From contig CAYJGF010000029.1 in NCBI GenBank assembly GCA_964369965.1, positions 1 through 19,215 on the forward strand: 19,215 bases of DNA, given 5' to 3'. A model generated the notes under the pieces. It did not search any database. It was not told where the DNA came from and saw only the letters and a program-made list of their open reading frames with translations. This stretch comes from CAYJBH01 sp964369965 (GTDB lineage Bacteria > Bacillota > Clostridia > Oscillospirales > Ruminococcaceae). The position numbers were made by a program, and so were the translations under genes. Below are positions 1-7,134 of this stretch, in pieces (within the stretch, counting starts at the first letter, position 1; every line of letters starts with the position of its first letter).

Positions 1-462
1 CGTATGCGTGTATATTTGCGTACCGCACTGATGAACATATCGCCTGTCATGGTTTAATTTGTACGACTTTGAGTACGTTTTGAAATTGATTACATCCCCA
101 ACGTAGGATTGATTAAGCAAAATCCCTCTAACCGATGACACATCCCAAAAATAATCGCCACGGGGCGACTTTTTGGTTGCCGACTTGTAACCTTTACGCA
201 CAGCATACACAGATGGTATCAAGACCTTCTGTCGTTTAAGCGTTTTTACAATGTCGTGAGTGCTCTCACCGTCACGCCGCATTTGGAATATGTATCTAAC
301 AACCTCTGCACCCTCTTCGTCAATTACCCACCGCCTTGTGTCTTCATCATCGTATTTATAGCCAAAAGGCGGGCTACCTATTGCATATCCTTGTTTGCTT
401 TTTGTGCGAAGTGCAGAACGCATTTTACGGCTCATGTCCTTTGCGTACCACTCGTTGAACAT
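1..462 (-). pseudogene. Large serine recombinase fragment, catalytic N-terminus missing, runs off left edge
   Basis: The minus strand is open from an ATG at 462-460 to the window edge, 154 codons. The start of the translation (NEWYAKDMSRKMRSA) is the linker that follows the resolvase catalytic domain in large serine recombinases. It is followed by PPFGYKY, a Recombinase-domain stretch (VIDEEGAEVVRYIFQM) and the YFWDVSSVRGILLNQSYVGD segment typical of this domain. Intact proteins of the family carry about 130-150 residues before NEWYA, including the catalytic serine. Here a TAA stop lies just two codons upstream of the ATG (466-468), so that domain is absent. As it stands the fragment could not catalyse strand exchange. 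It is probably the remnant of an integrative element that landed in or rearranged the neighbouring dead transporter operon. The C-terminal part lies outside the window and cannot be judged. Confidence 0.8.
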
Positions 463-638
463 GTGTTAATAAAGAAGGGTAATGTAAAGGGATATTTCCA
501 CACCCAACACGAAATTAAAATCTACATAAAACGAAAAATAATTTGCAACACCCGACTGAGGTTTTTATGCCCTCCGTCGGGTATTTTTGCGTTTAGGGAC
601 ATTACTCCCCGATGTCGTTCGCCCCCTCTCGTCCTTTC
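463..638. other. Non-coding junction between recombinase remnant and permease remnant
   Basis: This stretch joins the recombinase fragment to the truncated permease. I see no coding homology on either strand. The permease reading frame enters from the right and continues to about 522 as an open frame, but after the residues ISEF (ending at 639) the translation no longer looks like a permease. The missing C-terminus and the missing second permease suggest a deletion or insertion breakpoint close to 639. The segment also contains the hairpin at 550-582. Confidence 0.5.
550..587 (+). terminator. Hairpin followed by short T-run, possible terminator
   Basis: ACCCGAC-t-GAGG at 550-561 pairs with CCTC-c-GTCGGGT at 571-582, giving an 11-pair stem with one mismatch and a 9-base loop. 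A run of five T lies at 584-588 on the plus strand, so it would terminate rightward transcription. No intact rightward gene ends here, so it is probably a relic of the mobile element. Confidence 0.4.
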
Positions 639-1326
639 AAATTCACTTATTGCAGTATTTAGTAATATCATTGAAACGATACTACTTATCAGTGGTAGGG
701 TCACCCTACGAGATATTTGAAATTTCGATGCGCCCTCAATATGTGCGACTTCATAATAAACAGGGTCAATCCCTTGCAGTGCGGCTAAAAAAAACGATAT
801 TAAACCCAAACCCTGACCACATAGAGGCTAAAAACACCGCAAATAATGTTGTGTTCGGCTCGCCAATTAAGGTGACGGAGATATGATCAAGACCTACAAG
901 GTCGAGTTTACCTGCAATAAGACCTCGCGAAAAATTGTAGACAAAATTCCAGATAATACCCACCGCAGGGTAGATAAAATTAAAGGTAAAAAAAGATGGT
1001 TCGGTACGCTATTTTAAATTTAACTAATTTATTTGATAGAATAACGGCAAGATAATATGAAAAAACAATTGGTATGGTACATGAAAGAATCAACAATACA
1101 ACATTATTTCTTAACACCCCACATAATTTATCGTCGAAAAACACCCCCACATAATTTTCAAACCCTATAAATTCCATGGTGTGAAATCCGACGCCACTCC
1201 AATCGAGTAAGCTAAAATATATGGTTATCACTATAGACACTGTACAAAAAATAGCAAATAACAAAACAGCTGGCAACACAAAAGTAAGCCCTATATAGTT
1301 GTAAAATATTTTTTAAATTTATGCAT
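639..1326 (-). pseudogene. Decayed carbohydrate ABC transporter permease (MalF/UgpA type)
   Basis: The minus strand encodes a recognisable sugar ABC permease in pieces. The original start is probably the ATG at 1326-1324, eight bases after GGAGAG. That frame hits a stop after MHKFKKYFTTI, and the family sequence resumes in another frame (YIGLTFVLPAVLLFAIF). It shifts again near 980 (RTIFF, then AVGIIWNFVYN) and once more in a run of eight A/T at about 787-794. The cytoplasmic EAA loop that contacts the ATPase is still visible (YYEVAHIEGASKFQISRRV, about 700-760). Homology stops at ISEF near 639, so the last transmembrane segments are missing. At least three frameshifts plus a C-terminal truncation make this a dead gene. 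It belonged with the sugar-binding pseudogene upstream. Confidence 0.82.
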
Positions 1327-1354
1327 TAGCTTTACTCTCCAACAAGCTATCTTA

Positions 1355-1393
1355 AAGGGATGTCCGTGATGGATTTACCGGACACCCCTTTGC
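1355..1393 (-). other. Intercistronic hairpin between dead binding-protein gene and dead permease
   Basis: AAAGGGATGTCCG pairs with CGGACACCCCTTT around a 12-base loop. Twelve of 13 positions are complementary and the thirteenth can form a wobble pair on one strand. It lies between the stop of the binding-protein pseudogene and the start of the permease pseudogene. No long T-run follows, so partial attenuation or mRNA 3'-end protection is more likely than full termination. The intact transporter has a stem at the same position (5278-5308). Confidence 0.6.
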
Positions 1394-1419
1394 CTCTTTA
1401 GACTTCACAATCCGTAGTG

Positions 1420-2570
1420 TTATTCCGCATCATATGCTTTTTGTATCTCGTCGGCGGTTGTCTGGGGGGTCCTGTACCCCTCCGCCAAGTTTTTGCGTGT
1501 TATCACTGACTGTGTCGTTAACTGTTGCTGATGAAAAAACATCAATGTTAGGCGCAACGTTTGTCGCGGTGTTAAATGCTTTCATCGCATCTTTTAAAAG
1601 CGGAGTGGTATTTAGAGCATCTATACTCTCGTCAGTCATATACTCATAGGAAGTGATAAGATCCATGTTTGCAATAATCTTAGCATTTTCAACCGATACT
1701 ACTTTGTCGATAAATTATGCCGCTTGATCTGTGTACATAGAATTGCCGTTTATTGCAAAGCTGTCGGCGCGTGCTCCTACCGGGATGCTCTCAATACCAT
1801 CTGCCGGTGGCAATAAGAAGTAACCAACATTGTCGCCCATTGCTGCGTAATAATCGGTCATCATCCATGTTCCCTGCATTGTCATTGCAGGTCCCGTCTC
1901 CTGCATTGCTTTAATGTCGGTATCGGCATCCGTTCGAGGCACCGAGCAATATCGGTTGAACTCCCGCTGTTTGAAGGTCGGCACACACCTCAAGAAATTC
2001 ATCATATGTGGTGGGCACCTCAACTGAATTTTGTTCAAAAATTCGCTTGTTGTAAAAAACATCGAGAGCAGTCGAGCCAACATGCATTCTATATAATTTT
2101 CCACCGGTATCATTAACCATAGAATCGTAGAACCAATCATTAACCCTTGTATTCCTACCAAACTGCTCGGAATATTCATTTAAATTAAGAAATAAACCTG
2201 ATTCGTATACAGTCTCTAAATCGCTTGCCGATACATTTTCCGGAATAAAAACATCCGGGCCATCGCCTGCGTTTTAAGCTAGTATCAATACAGTGTTCAT
2301 ATCGTTAAATGCGTAGATGGTAGACTTAAAAGTCATTCCGGAATTTTCGTCGGCAACCTGTTGCATTAACCCCTCTAAAGAAGTAGCTATACCTTCATCG
2401 GTGAATGTATGCCATAGTTTGACCGTATACTCTTCTGCCTCTGTTGCGGTATCTAAACTCGAACTTGTTTCGGTAGGCTCGGCAGCTTCATTGCCGGATT
2501 GGGCAGGCTCCGCGCTACACGCAAATAATGTTAGCATAAGTATAAATGCTAACGCAATAAATGCTGTTTT
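1420..2570 (-). pseudogene. Decayed extracellular sugar-binding lipoprotein of an ABC transporter
   Basis: The minus strand carries a family 1-type solute-binding protein with at least five lesions. The GGAGG at about 2582-2586 is followed by ACG rather than ATG at the expected distance, so the start is lost, although the lipoprotein signal (FILMLTLFACSAEPAQ) is readable. A TAA interrupts the frame at 2274-2276. It continues (GDGPDVFIPENV ... YNKRIF ... PTTYDEF) to about 1935, where a large deletion and frame change remove roughly the middle of the protein. It resumes at QETGPAMTMQGTWM, hits a second TAA at 1715-1717, and has an extra base in the G-run at 1464-1469. Correcting that shift restores a normal C-terminus, TADEIQKAYDAE, ending at 1420. 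Intact relatives have about 430-460 residues. It is a different, diverged family member from the intact binding protein nearby, not a recent copy. Confidence 0.85.
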
Positions 2571-2639
2571 TTCGTTTTTTCCTCCATTTCATTAGGTGAT
2601 AATTATTGTTTTTTGACAGTTTTTATTGTCCTATGATGA

Positions 2640-2668
2640 ATTATAATATATGAAGTTGTTAATTTCAA
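2640..2668 (-). promoter_or_regulatory. Sigma70-type promoter of the dead transporter operon
   Basis: Read on the minus strand, TTGAAA (2668-2663) is separated by 17 bases from TATAAT (2645-2640). It points at the decayed binding-protein gene about 65 bases further on. The near-consensus match contrasts with the destroyed coding sequence. Confidence 0.6.
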
Positions 2669-2807
2669 TAGCCGACCGATATGAAATGTAAGCATTTTTA
2701 CAGATGATTGTTTTTACAATTTATTAATCTATTGTAATTGCAAATATAAAAATTTGTTTAGTGTGATTTTAACACTTGTTAAGTTATAAATTTATGCAAT
2801 GTTTTAC
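2669..2807. promoter_or_regulatory. AT-rich divergent control region with two inverted repeats
   Basis: This lies between the two divergent promoters and has no gene. Two symmetric sites stand out. TGTAA-N6-TTACA at 2687-2702 lies just upstream of the minus-strand -35 box. TTACAAT-N10-ATTGTAA at 2714-2737 has perfect 7-base arms. Either could be a regulator-binding site for the dead operon or its neighbour. Neither has the central CG usual for LacI or CcpA operators, so the binding protein is unknown. Confidence 0.35.
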
Positions 2808-2836
2808 TTGACAAAGCAATAATTAGATGATATAAT
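2808..2836 (+). promoter_or_regulatory. Perfect consensus sigma70 promoter for the SDR/importer unit
   Basis: TTGACA at 2808-2813, a 17-base spacer and TATAAT at 2831-2836 match the housekeeping consensus in all twelve positions. Transcription would start near 2843, leaving a leader of about 138 bases before the SDR start codon. A promoter this strong in front of catabolic genes implies tight repression, most simply by the LacI-family protein encoded at 7135-8142. Confidence 0.8.
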
Positions 2837-2852
2837 CAAAAATACCAACAAA

Positions 2853-2878
2853 TACTATATATTTATAGCTGTATAGTA
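2853..2878 (+). promoter_or_regulatory. Inverted repeat just after the predicted transcription start, possible operator
   Basis: TACTATA and TATAGTA form perfect 7-base arms separated by 12 bases. The site begins about 10 bases after the predicted +1, a place where a bound repressor would block the promoter at 2808-2836. Assigning it to the nearby LacI protein is inference. The region is AT-rich, so chance symmetry is possible. Confidence 0.35.
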
Positions 2879-2980
2879 GGTTAAATTCAACTCTACAGCA
2901 ACAACAGCGAGAAAAAATGGATGTTGGTCATGTTTAGTTAAAGTTTAGTTTGTTATTCTGATGTTTGTTAAGGAGGGTTT

Positions 2981-3709
2981 ATGGAGTTAATGAAAAAGGT
3001 TGCTGTAGTCACCGGTGGGGGCAGCGGCATAGGCAGAGCAATTGCATTTGCGATGCTCGGCGAGGGCATGACGGTGGTCATATGCTCAAATGTTAAAAAG
3101 GATCTTGACGAAACCATAAAATTATCCGCCGGGCTTTCGGGGCAACTGTATACATACAATGCCGACCTTTGTGACGCGGAACAGGTTGAGAATTTAATTG
3201 CGTTCACAATAGAAAAATGCAATCGCATAGATGTGCTGGTCAACAACGCCGGCATCTTTGTGCAAGGTCCTTTTGAGGAGACACCGCTTGAAATTTGGGA
3301 CAAACATTTTGATATAAATGTACGTGCACAATTTCTACTCTGCAAATCCGCCATGCCGCACATGAAAAAGAATGGTGAGGGTTACATAATAAATATGTCC
3401 TCCTCTATTGCCATGTCTCCCGGTGTGGCGGAGAGTGACCGTTCACCCTACTTCGCCTCTAAGATGGCTGTGCTCGGTTTGTCCCGTGCGCTCATCGGCG
3501 ATGCGAAAAAGTTCGGGATAAAGGTGACCAACGTCTATCCCGACGCGGTCGCCACCCCCATGACACAGGATATGGTGTGGGAAAATCTTGACCGCAACAC
3601 CATGTCGTGGCTGTTGCCGCAAGATGTCGCCGAGGGTGTAATCTTCCTGCTTAAAACAAGTGAGCGATGTTTTGTCGCCGACCTATACCTTAAAAATTGG
3701 GTGAAGTAA
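2981..3709 (+). CDS. Short-chain dehydrogenase/reductase (SDR), classical type
   Basis: This 242-residue NAD(P)-dependent oxidoreductase is predicted to be cytoplasmic and to interconvert a hydroxyl and a carbonyl on an unknown, possibly sugar-derived, substrate. It has every classical SDR signature: the nucleotide-binding TGGGSGIG at residues 11-18, NNAG at 88-91, the catalytic serine in the MSSS cluster at 139-142, and YxxxK as Y157 and K161. Its length fits the FabG/glucose-dehydrogenase-like branch. No basic residue directly follows the second strand (VICSNVKK), so cofactor preference is unclear. The start is set by AAGGAGG ending five bases upstream; an in-frame ATG at 2990 (MKKVAVV) is a possible alternative. 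It is the first gene after the consensus promoter and precedes the sugar-binding protein, so it is probably induced together with the importer. Confidence 0.88.
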   Translation: MELMKKVAVVTGGGSGIGRAIAFAMLGEGMTVVICSNVKKDLDETIKLSAGLSGQLYTYNADLCDAEQVENLIAFTIEKCNRIDVLVNNAGIFVQGPFEETPLEIWDKHFDINVRAQFLLCKSAMPHMKKNGEGYIINMSSSIAMSPGVAESDRSPYFASKMAVLGLSRALIGDAKKFGIKVTNVYPDAVATPMTQDMVWENLDRNTMSWLLPQDVAEGVIFLLKTSERCFVADLYLKNWVK

Positions 3710-3881
3710 AAAAAGGATTTCCCTGCAATCGGTTTAATTGTATTTTGTCGGAAAGGAGGCTTCATATTACTCCTCCAAGGTTGCCCACTGTTTAGTTGGG
3801 GGAGCAATATTATACGAATAAAACCGTATTTCAGGATATCAATAAAATACATTATATAAGAATATGAAAGGATGGTTTTTT
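3710..3881 (+). other. Intergenic region between SDR and sugar-binding protein
   Basis: This 172-base gap holds no gene. It contains two weak fold-backs: GGAGG paired with CCTCC (about 3757-3778), and TTGC/GCAA with an inner CCA/TGG stem (about 3781-3807). There is no T-run typical of an intrinsic terminator and no convincing promoter, so read-through from the SDR gene is the simplest reading. The hairpins may set different mRNA levels for the binding protein. AAAGGATGG just before 3882 supplies its ribosome binding site. Confidence 0.4.
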
Positions 3882-5261
3882 ATGAAAAAATTATTTGCAC
3901 TGTTGCTTTCTATTATGATGTTGGTAACAGTATTCGGCTCCTGCGCCGCACCGGCACCGGCAGGGGACACCCCGGCTGCCTCCGAGACACCGTCGGATGA
4001 TGCCGGTGAATCCTCCGGCGATATGATAAAGATGGAAATGTATCATATCTACAACGAAGAGAGTAACGAGGGTCCGATCATCGAGGCTGTAGTCGAGGAA
4101 TTTACCGCGGCTAATCCGAATGTAGAACTCACAAACACAACCAACGCTCAGATTGATTATCAGGTTAAGCTCAATTCCATGATAGCCGCCGGCACCGTTC
4201 CGGACGTTTTCTTGACCCGTGATGACTGGCTGTTTGACTTTATGGCGAGCAACACCTTGCTGTCTCTCGACAACACGATAGCCGCCGACACCGACTGGAG
4301 CGGCAAATTTTTAGACATTTGGCACGAGCAGACCTATGAGGGTTCTGTCTACGCTGTACCTACCAACTTCATAACCAATCAGGCTGTCTACTACAACGAC
4401 ACCATCTTGCAGGAGCTCGGCTATACCGAATTCCCGACCGAGTGGGACGAAATGATGGAGGTTTTTGAGGCGGCGAAGAATGCCGGCTATGTGCCCACAG
4501 TTTTTGGCGGTGTTGAGGGTTGGCCTATTTGGTCACATCTCGGCGAGCCGCTCACCCAGTTTATGCTTGGTGCCGAGTGGGTTGCAGAGGTTGGCAAGTT
4601 CAACACCGACTACAGCTATGAGACCCCGGAGTTTATTTCGGTTCTGACCATGATAAACGACCTTGTAACCAACGAGTATCTCAACCCCGACGTTGTCGCC
4701 ATAGGTGGTGACGAGGCGCTTGAGTATTACTACAACAGTGAGAGCCTTTGCTTCCTGTCCGGGTCCTGGACATCTGCGAGCCTCGGCTCACAAGCACCAC
4801 CCGAAATATTTGAGGTGACAAAGGTCGCGTCGCTCCCCCGTCCCGCAGGCGCTAAAGACGACGCAGGTGCCGGCATGTTCACCGGTGGCTCCGGTTGGGC
4901 TTGGGCACTTAACAGCCAGATATCCGCAGATAAACTGCCACACGGTGAAACACTCATCAAGCAACTCACCGGCAACGACACCGCTATAAAATACCTTGAA
5001 AAAGGCTTGATGCCTCCCCTTGCGCTGACCGAGATCGAGGGCGCAGACGCTGTCGACATGTCCTCCACACTAAGGCAGTTCTTGACACTGGTTGCGGAGG
5101 CACCGGTTATCTACAGCATGAACAAACAACAAAACGGCCCGGTTATGGCTGACATCATCTACAACAAATGCCAGGAAATGATGACCGGCACCACCACCCC
5201 GGAGGAGGCCGCCGCCGCCATTCAAGAGACATATCTTGAAGTCGCAGCAAGCAGAGAATAA
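3882..5261 (+). CDS. Extracellular sugar-binding lipoprotein of an ABC importer
   Basis: This 459-residue solute-binding protein of the carbohydrate (family 1, MalE/MsmE-like) type is anchored outside the membrane to capture the imported glycoside. The start at 3882 (MKKLFALLL) is preferred over an in-frame ATG at 3864 because AAAGGATGG lies at the right distance and the protein then begins with a lipoprotein signal. The hydrophobic stretch covers residues 4-19, the lipobox is VFGSC with Cys21 as the lipidation site, and a low-complexity Ala/Pro/Ser/Glu/Asp linker follows to about residue 48. The mature part shows the family segments AAGTVPDVFLTRD, QAVYYNDTIL and FPTEWDEMMEVF, and aromatic residues likely to stack on sugar rings. 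It is followed by a strong stem-loop and then the two permeases. The substrate cannot be deduced. Confidence 0.9.
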   Translation: MKKLFALLLSIMMLVTVFGSCAAPAPAGDTPAASETPSDDAGESSGDMIKMEMYHIYNEESNEGPIIEAVVEEFTAANPNVELTNTTNAQIDYQVKLNSMIAAGTVPDVFLTRDDWLFDFMASNTLLSLDNTIAADTDWSGKFLDIWHEQTYEGSVYAVPTNFITNQAVYYNDTILQELGYTEFPTEWDEMMEVFEAAKNAGYVPTVFGGVEGWPIWSHLGEPLTQFMLGAEWVAEVGKFNTDYSYETPEFISVLTMINDLVTNEYLNPDVVAIGGDEALEYYYNSESLCFLSGSWTSASLGSQAPPEIFEVTKVASLPRPAGAKDDAGAGMFTGGSGWAWALNSQISADKLPHGETLIKQLTGNDTAIKYLEKGLMPPLALTEIEGADAVDMSSTLRQFLTLVAEAPVIYSMNKQQNGPVMADIIYNKCQEMMTGTTTPEEAAAAIQETYLEVAASRE

Positions 5262-5277
5262 TTATTAATAAACTGTC

Positions 5278-5308
5278 GTTGATGGCGAGCTTTAAACTCG
5301 CCATCAAC
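5278..5308 (+). other. Perfect 12-bp stem-loop between binding protein and permease genes
   Basis: GTTGATGGCGAG pairs perfectly with CTCGCCATCAAC around a 7-base loop. The downstream sequence is AT-rich but lacks a clean T-run. In sugar ABC operons such stems commonly let the binding protein be made in excess over the membrane subunits, by partial termination or by protecting the upstream mRNA from 3' decay. The dead transporter has a similar stem at 1355-1393. Confidence 0.75.
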
Positions 5309-5334
5309 TTATAAAAAAGAAATGGGACAATGCT

Positions 5335-6237
5335 ATGAACAAGAAAAAAAAGATACGAATGCTACACGAAATCTCGCTACGTGAAGTTTTGCCGTACATC
5401 TCTATACCGGTGCTTTTGTATGCATTTATGGTTGTTGTGCCCATCGGGTGGGCGATATATTACAGCCTACATGCAACGCTCGGATGGAACATGGATTTTA
5501 TCGGGCTTGATAACTACATAAGCCTTTTGGAAGATGAGGTGTTTTGGATAGCACTGCGCAACAGCCTGTTTTTTGTTGTGATTTCCGCCGTTTTTCAGCT
5601 CGGGCCGGCACTTATTCTGCTCGTGTTTTTCGTCAGCAAAACCATAGTCAAGGCGAACTTTGTGCGTGCCATATTCTTCTTCCCCTGTATCATTTCACCG
5701 ATCGTAATATCCTATCTTTGGAATATAATGTACAGCAACCGATACGGTCTGCTCAACAAACTTTTGGAAATTGTGGGGCTGGACTTCCTCGCTCAAAACT
5801 GGCTCTCCGACCCGAACATCATCCTTGTCTCTATCTCAATCCCTTTAGCATGGCAGTATATCGGATTCTATCTTATTTTGTTGATCGCCGGTGTCTCCAA
5901 CATCAGTGACGACATATTTGAGGTGGCACAGCTGGACGGCGCACAGGGCAGGACGTTGTTGTTTAAAATAATACTCCCATTGCTCAAAAGCTCCATCATG
6001 GTGTCACTGGTGCTCTGCGCCTCGGGCGGTGTTAAGATATTTGAACAGGTCTACGCGATATCGGGCGGCGGTCCGGGTTATGCCTCCACCGTGCTCGCTC
6101 AGTTTGCCTATCAAACGTCATTTTTACACGCTAACTATGGATACGGTACCGCCATTTCCATCTCCATGATAATCGTCAGCCTGATACTTATCGGTGTTGT
6201 TCGACTATTTATTCGAAACAGAGGGGAGGATGTATAA
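5335..6237 (+). CDS. Sugar ABC transporter permease, MalF/UgpA type
   Basis: A 300-residue inner-membrane subunit of the carbohydrate importer. Six hydrophobic segments are visible at about residues 20-43, 76-100, 110-132, 162-187, 218-236 and 270-292. The cytoplasmic EAA loop that docks the ATPase is EVAQLDGAQGRTLLFKIILP at 196-215, and the family GGGP motif lies at 244-247. The basic N-terminus (MNKKKKIR) fits an inside orientation. The ribosome binding site is weak, as expected for a membrane subunit made in lower amount than the binding protein. Its stop codon overlaps the start of the next permease by one base (TAATG), which implies translational coupling. No ATP-binding subunit is encoded in the window; family knowledge suggests a shared MsmK-like ATPase elsewhere. 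Confidence 0.92.
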   Translation: MNKKKKIRMLHEISLREVLPYISIPVLLYAFMVVVPIGWAIYYSLHATLGWNMDFIGLDNYISLLEDEVFWIALRNSLFFVVISAVFQLGPALILLVFFVSKTIVKANFVRAIFFFPCIISPIVISYLWNIMYSNRYGLLNKLLEIVGLDFLAQNWLSDPNIILVSISIPLAWQYIGFYLILLIAGVSNISDDIFEVAQLDGAQGRTLLFKIILPLLKSSIMVSLVLCASGGVKIFEQVYAISGGGPGYASTVLAQFAYQTSFLHANYGYGTAISISMIIVSLILIGVVRLFIRNRGEDV

Positions 6238-7112
6238 TGTCACAAAAAAATAACGCCACATTCGGCGGAGTGAAAAAACCCTACAATATTAAGGATGGAG
6301 CCGTCAAGGTATCAAGCAATATCGTGATATGGCTGTTCTGCCTCTCCTACATCGTGCCTTTTGTTTGGCTTTTTTATAACACTCTTAAGGATAGACAACA
6401 GTTTGCGCAGGATATTCTGTCACTGCCTATACCGCCGACCTTTGAAAACTATATCAATATGTTCTCCGATGTGGAATTTTATTACGCGTTGAAAAACAGT
6501 CTTTTCAACACCTGCGTGTCCATTGTTGGGGCATTGCTCTTGTCCTTTATTCTCGGCTATTTTCTATCACGTTATCGTTTTAAGGGCAGGAACTTCCTCT
6601 ACCTTTTCTTCCTGCTCGGCATGGTGGTGCCGGTACACGCACTGCTCATACCCATCTATATTCAGTTTACACAGATTGGTATCAATAATGCCTTTTATAC
6701 ACTGATAATACCGTATATCACATTTGCGATTCCAAGAGATATTTACCTTTTCGACAGTTATATCACCGGCATACCAAGGGCTATTGAGGAGGCGGCGCAC
6801 ATCGACGGCGCAACCCGACCTCAGATAATGACAAAGGTCATCTTCCCCATCTGTGCACCCATCAGTCTGACCATAGTAATACTGGATTTTATTTCGTTGT
6901 GGAATGAGTTTTTATTTGCACTTGTGCTTATAGACGACGTGGTACTGCGAACTATCCCTATCTGGCTGACTAACTTCCAAAGTCAGTACACCACCAACGT
7001 GCCGGCGCGTCTGACAACCATGATGCTCGCCATGTTACCCATTATAATAATGTATGTTTTTTTCAGCGAACGGATGATGAAAGGCATGGTTGCCGGAGCG
7101 GTCAAGGGATAA
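6237..7112 (+). CDS. Sugar ABC transporter permease, MalG/UgpE type
   Basis: A 291-residue second membrane subunit that pairs with the preceding permease to form the channel. It has about six transmembrane segments (first at about 30-50, last at about 262-280), the conserved EAA loop EEAAHIDGATRPQIMTKVIF at 184-203, and the C-terminal GMVAGAVKG ending typical of MalG-like subunits. The start overlaps the previous stop by one base. It is the last gene of the import unit. The LacI gene converges on it with only 22 bases between the two stops and no obvious terminator, so the two transcripts may overlap at their ends. Confidence 0.92.
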   Translation: MSQKNNATFGGVKKPYNIKDGAVKVSSNIVIWLFCLSYIVPFVWLFYNTLKDRQQFAQDILSLPIPPTFENYINMFSDVEFYYALKNSLFNTCVSIVGALLLSFILGYFLSRYRFKGRNFLYLFFLLGMVVPVHALLIPIYIQFTQIGINNAFYTLIIPYITFAIPRDIYLFDSYITGIPRAIEEAAHIDGATRPQIMTKVIFPICAPISLTIVILDFISLWNEFLFALVLIDDVVLRTIPIWLTNFQSQYTTNVPARLTTMMLAMLPIIIMYVFFSERMMKGMVAGAVKG

Positions 7113-7134
7113 TACAGTCAATTGGCTATATGTA

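Noticed and set aside
522..638. Extension of the permease frame to a stop at 522 as a real protein end
   Set aside because: After ISEF the residues are charged and show no transmembrane character, so it is read-through into unrelated DNA.
1715..2179. A separate small intact protein on the minus strand
   Set aside because: Its C-terminal half is part of the broken sugar-binding protein, while its N-terminal half is an out-of-frame reading of the same pseudogene.
2687..2702. Catabolite-response (cre) site
   Set aside because: The symmetric TGTAA-N6-TTACA lacks the central CG and correct length of the cre consensus.
2917..2937. Possible six-residue leader peptide (MDVGHV) in the SDR mRNA leader
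   Set aside because: It is too short, has only a poor GAGA ribosome site, and no run of regulatory codons or attenuator stem follows.
2843..2980. The 138-base leader as a riboswitch
   Set aside because: I could not find paired stems or motifs of a known riboswitch class; only short AT-rich repeats such as GTTTAGTT are present.
2274..5261. The dead and live binding proteins as a recent tandem duplication
   Set aside because: Apart from general family segments the two sequences differ throughout, including signal, linker and C-terminus, so they are diverged family members.
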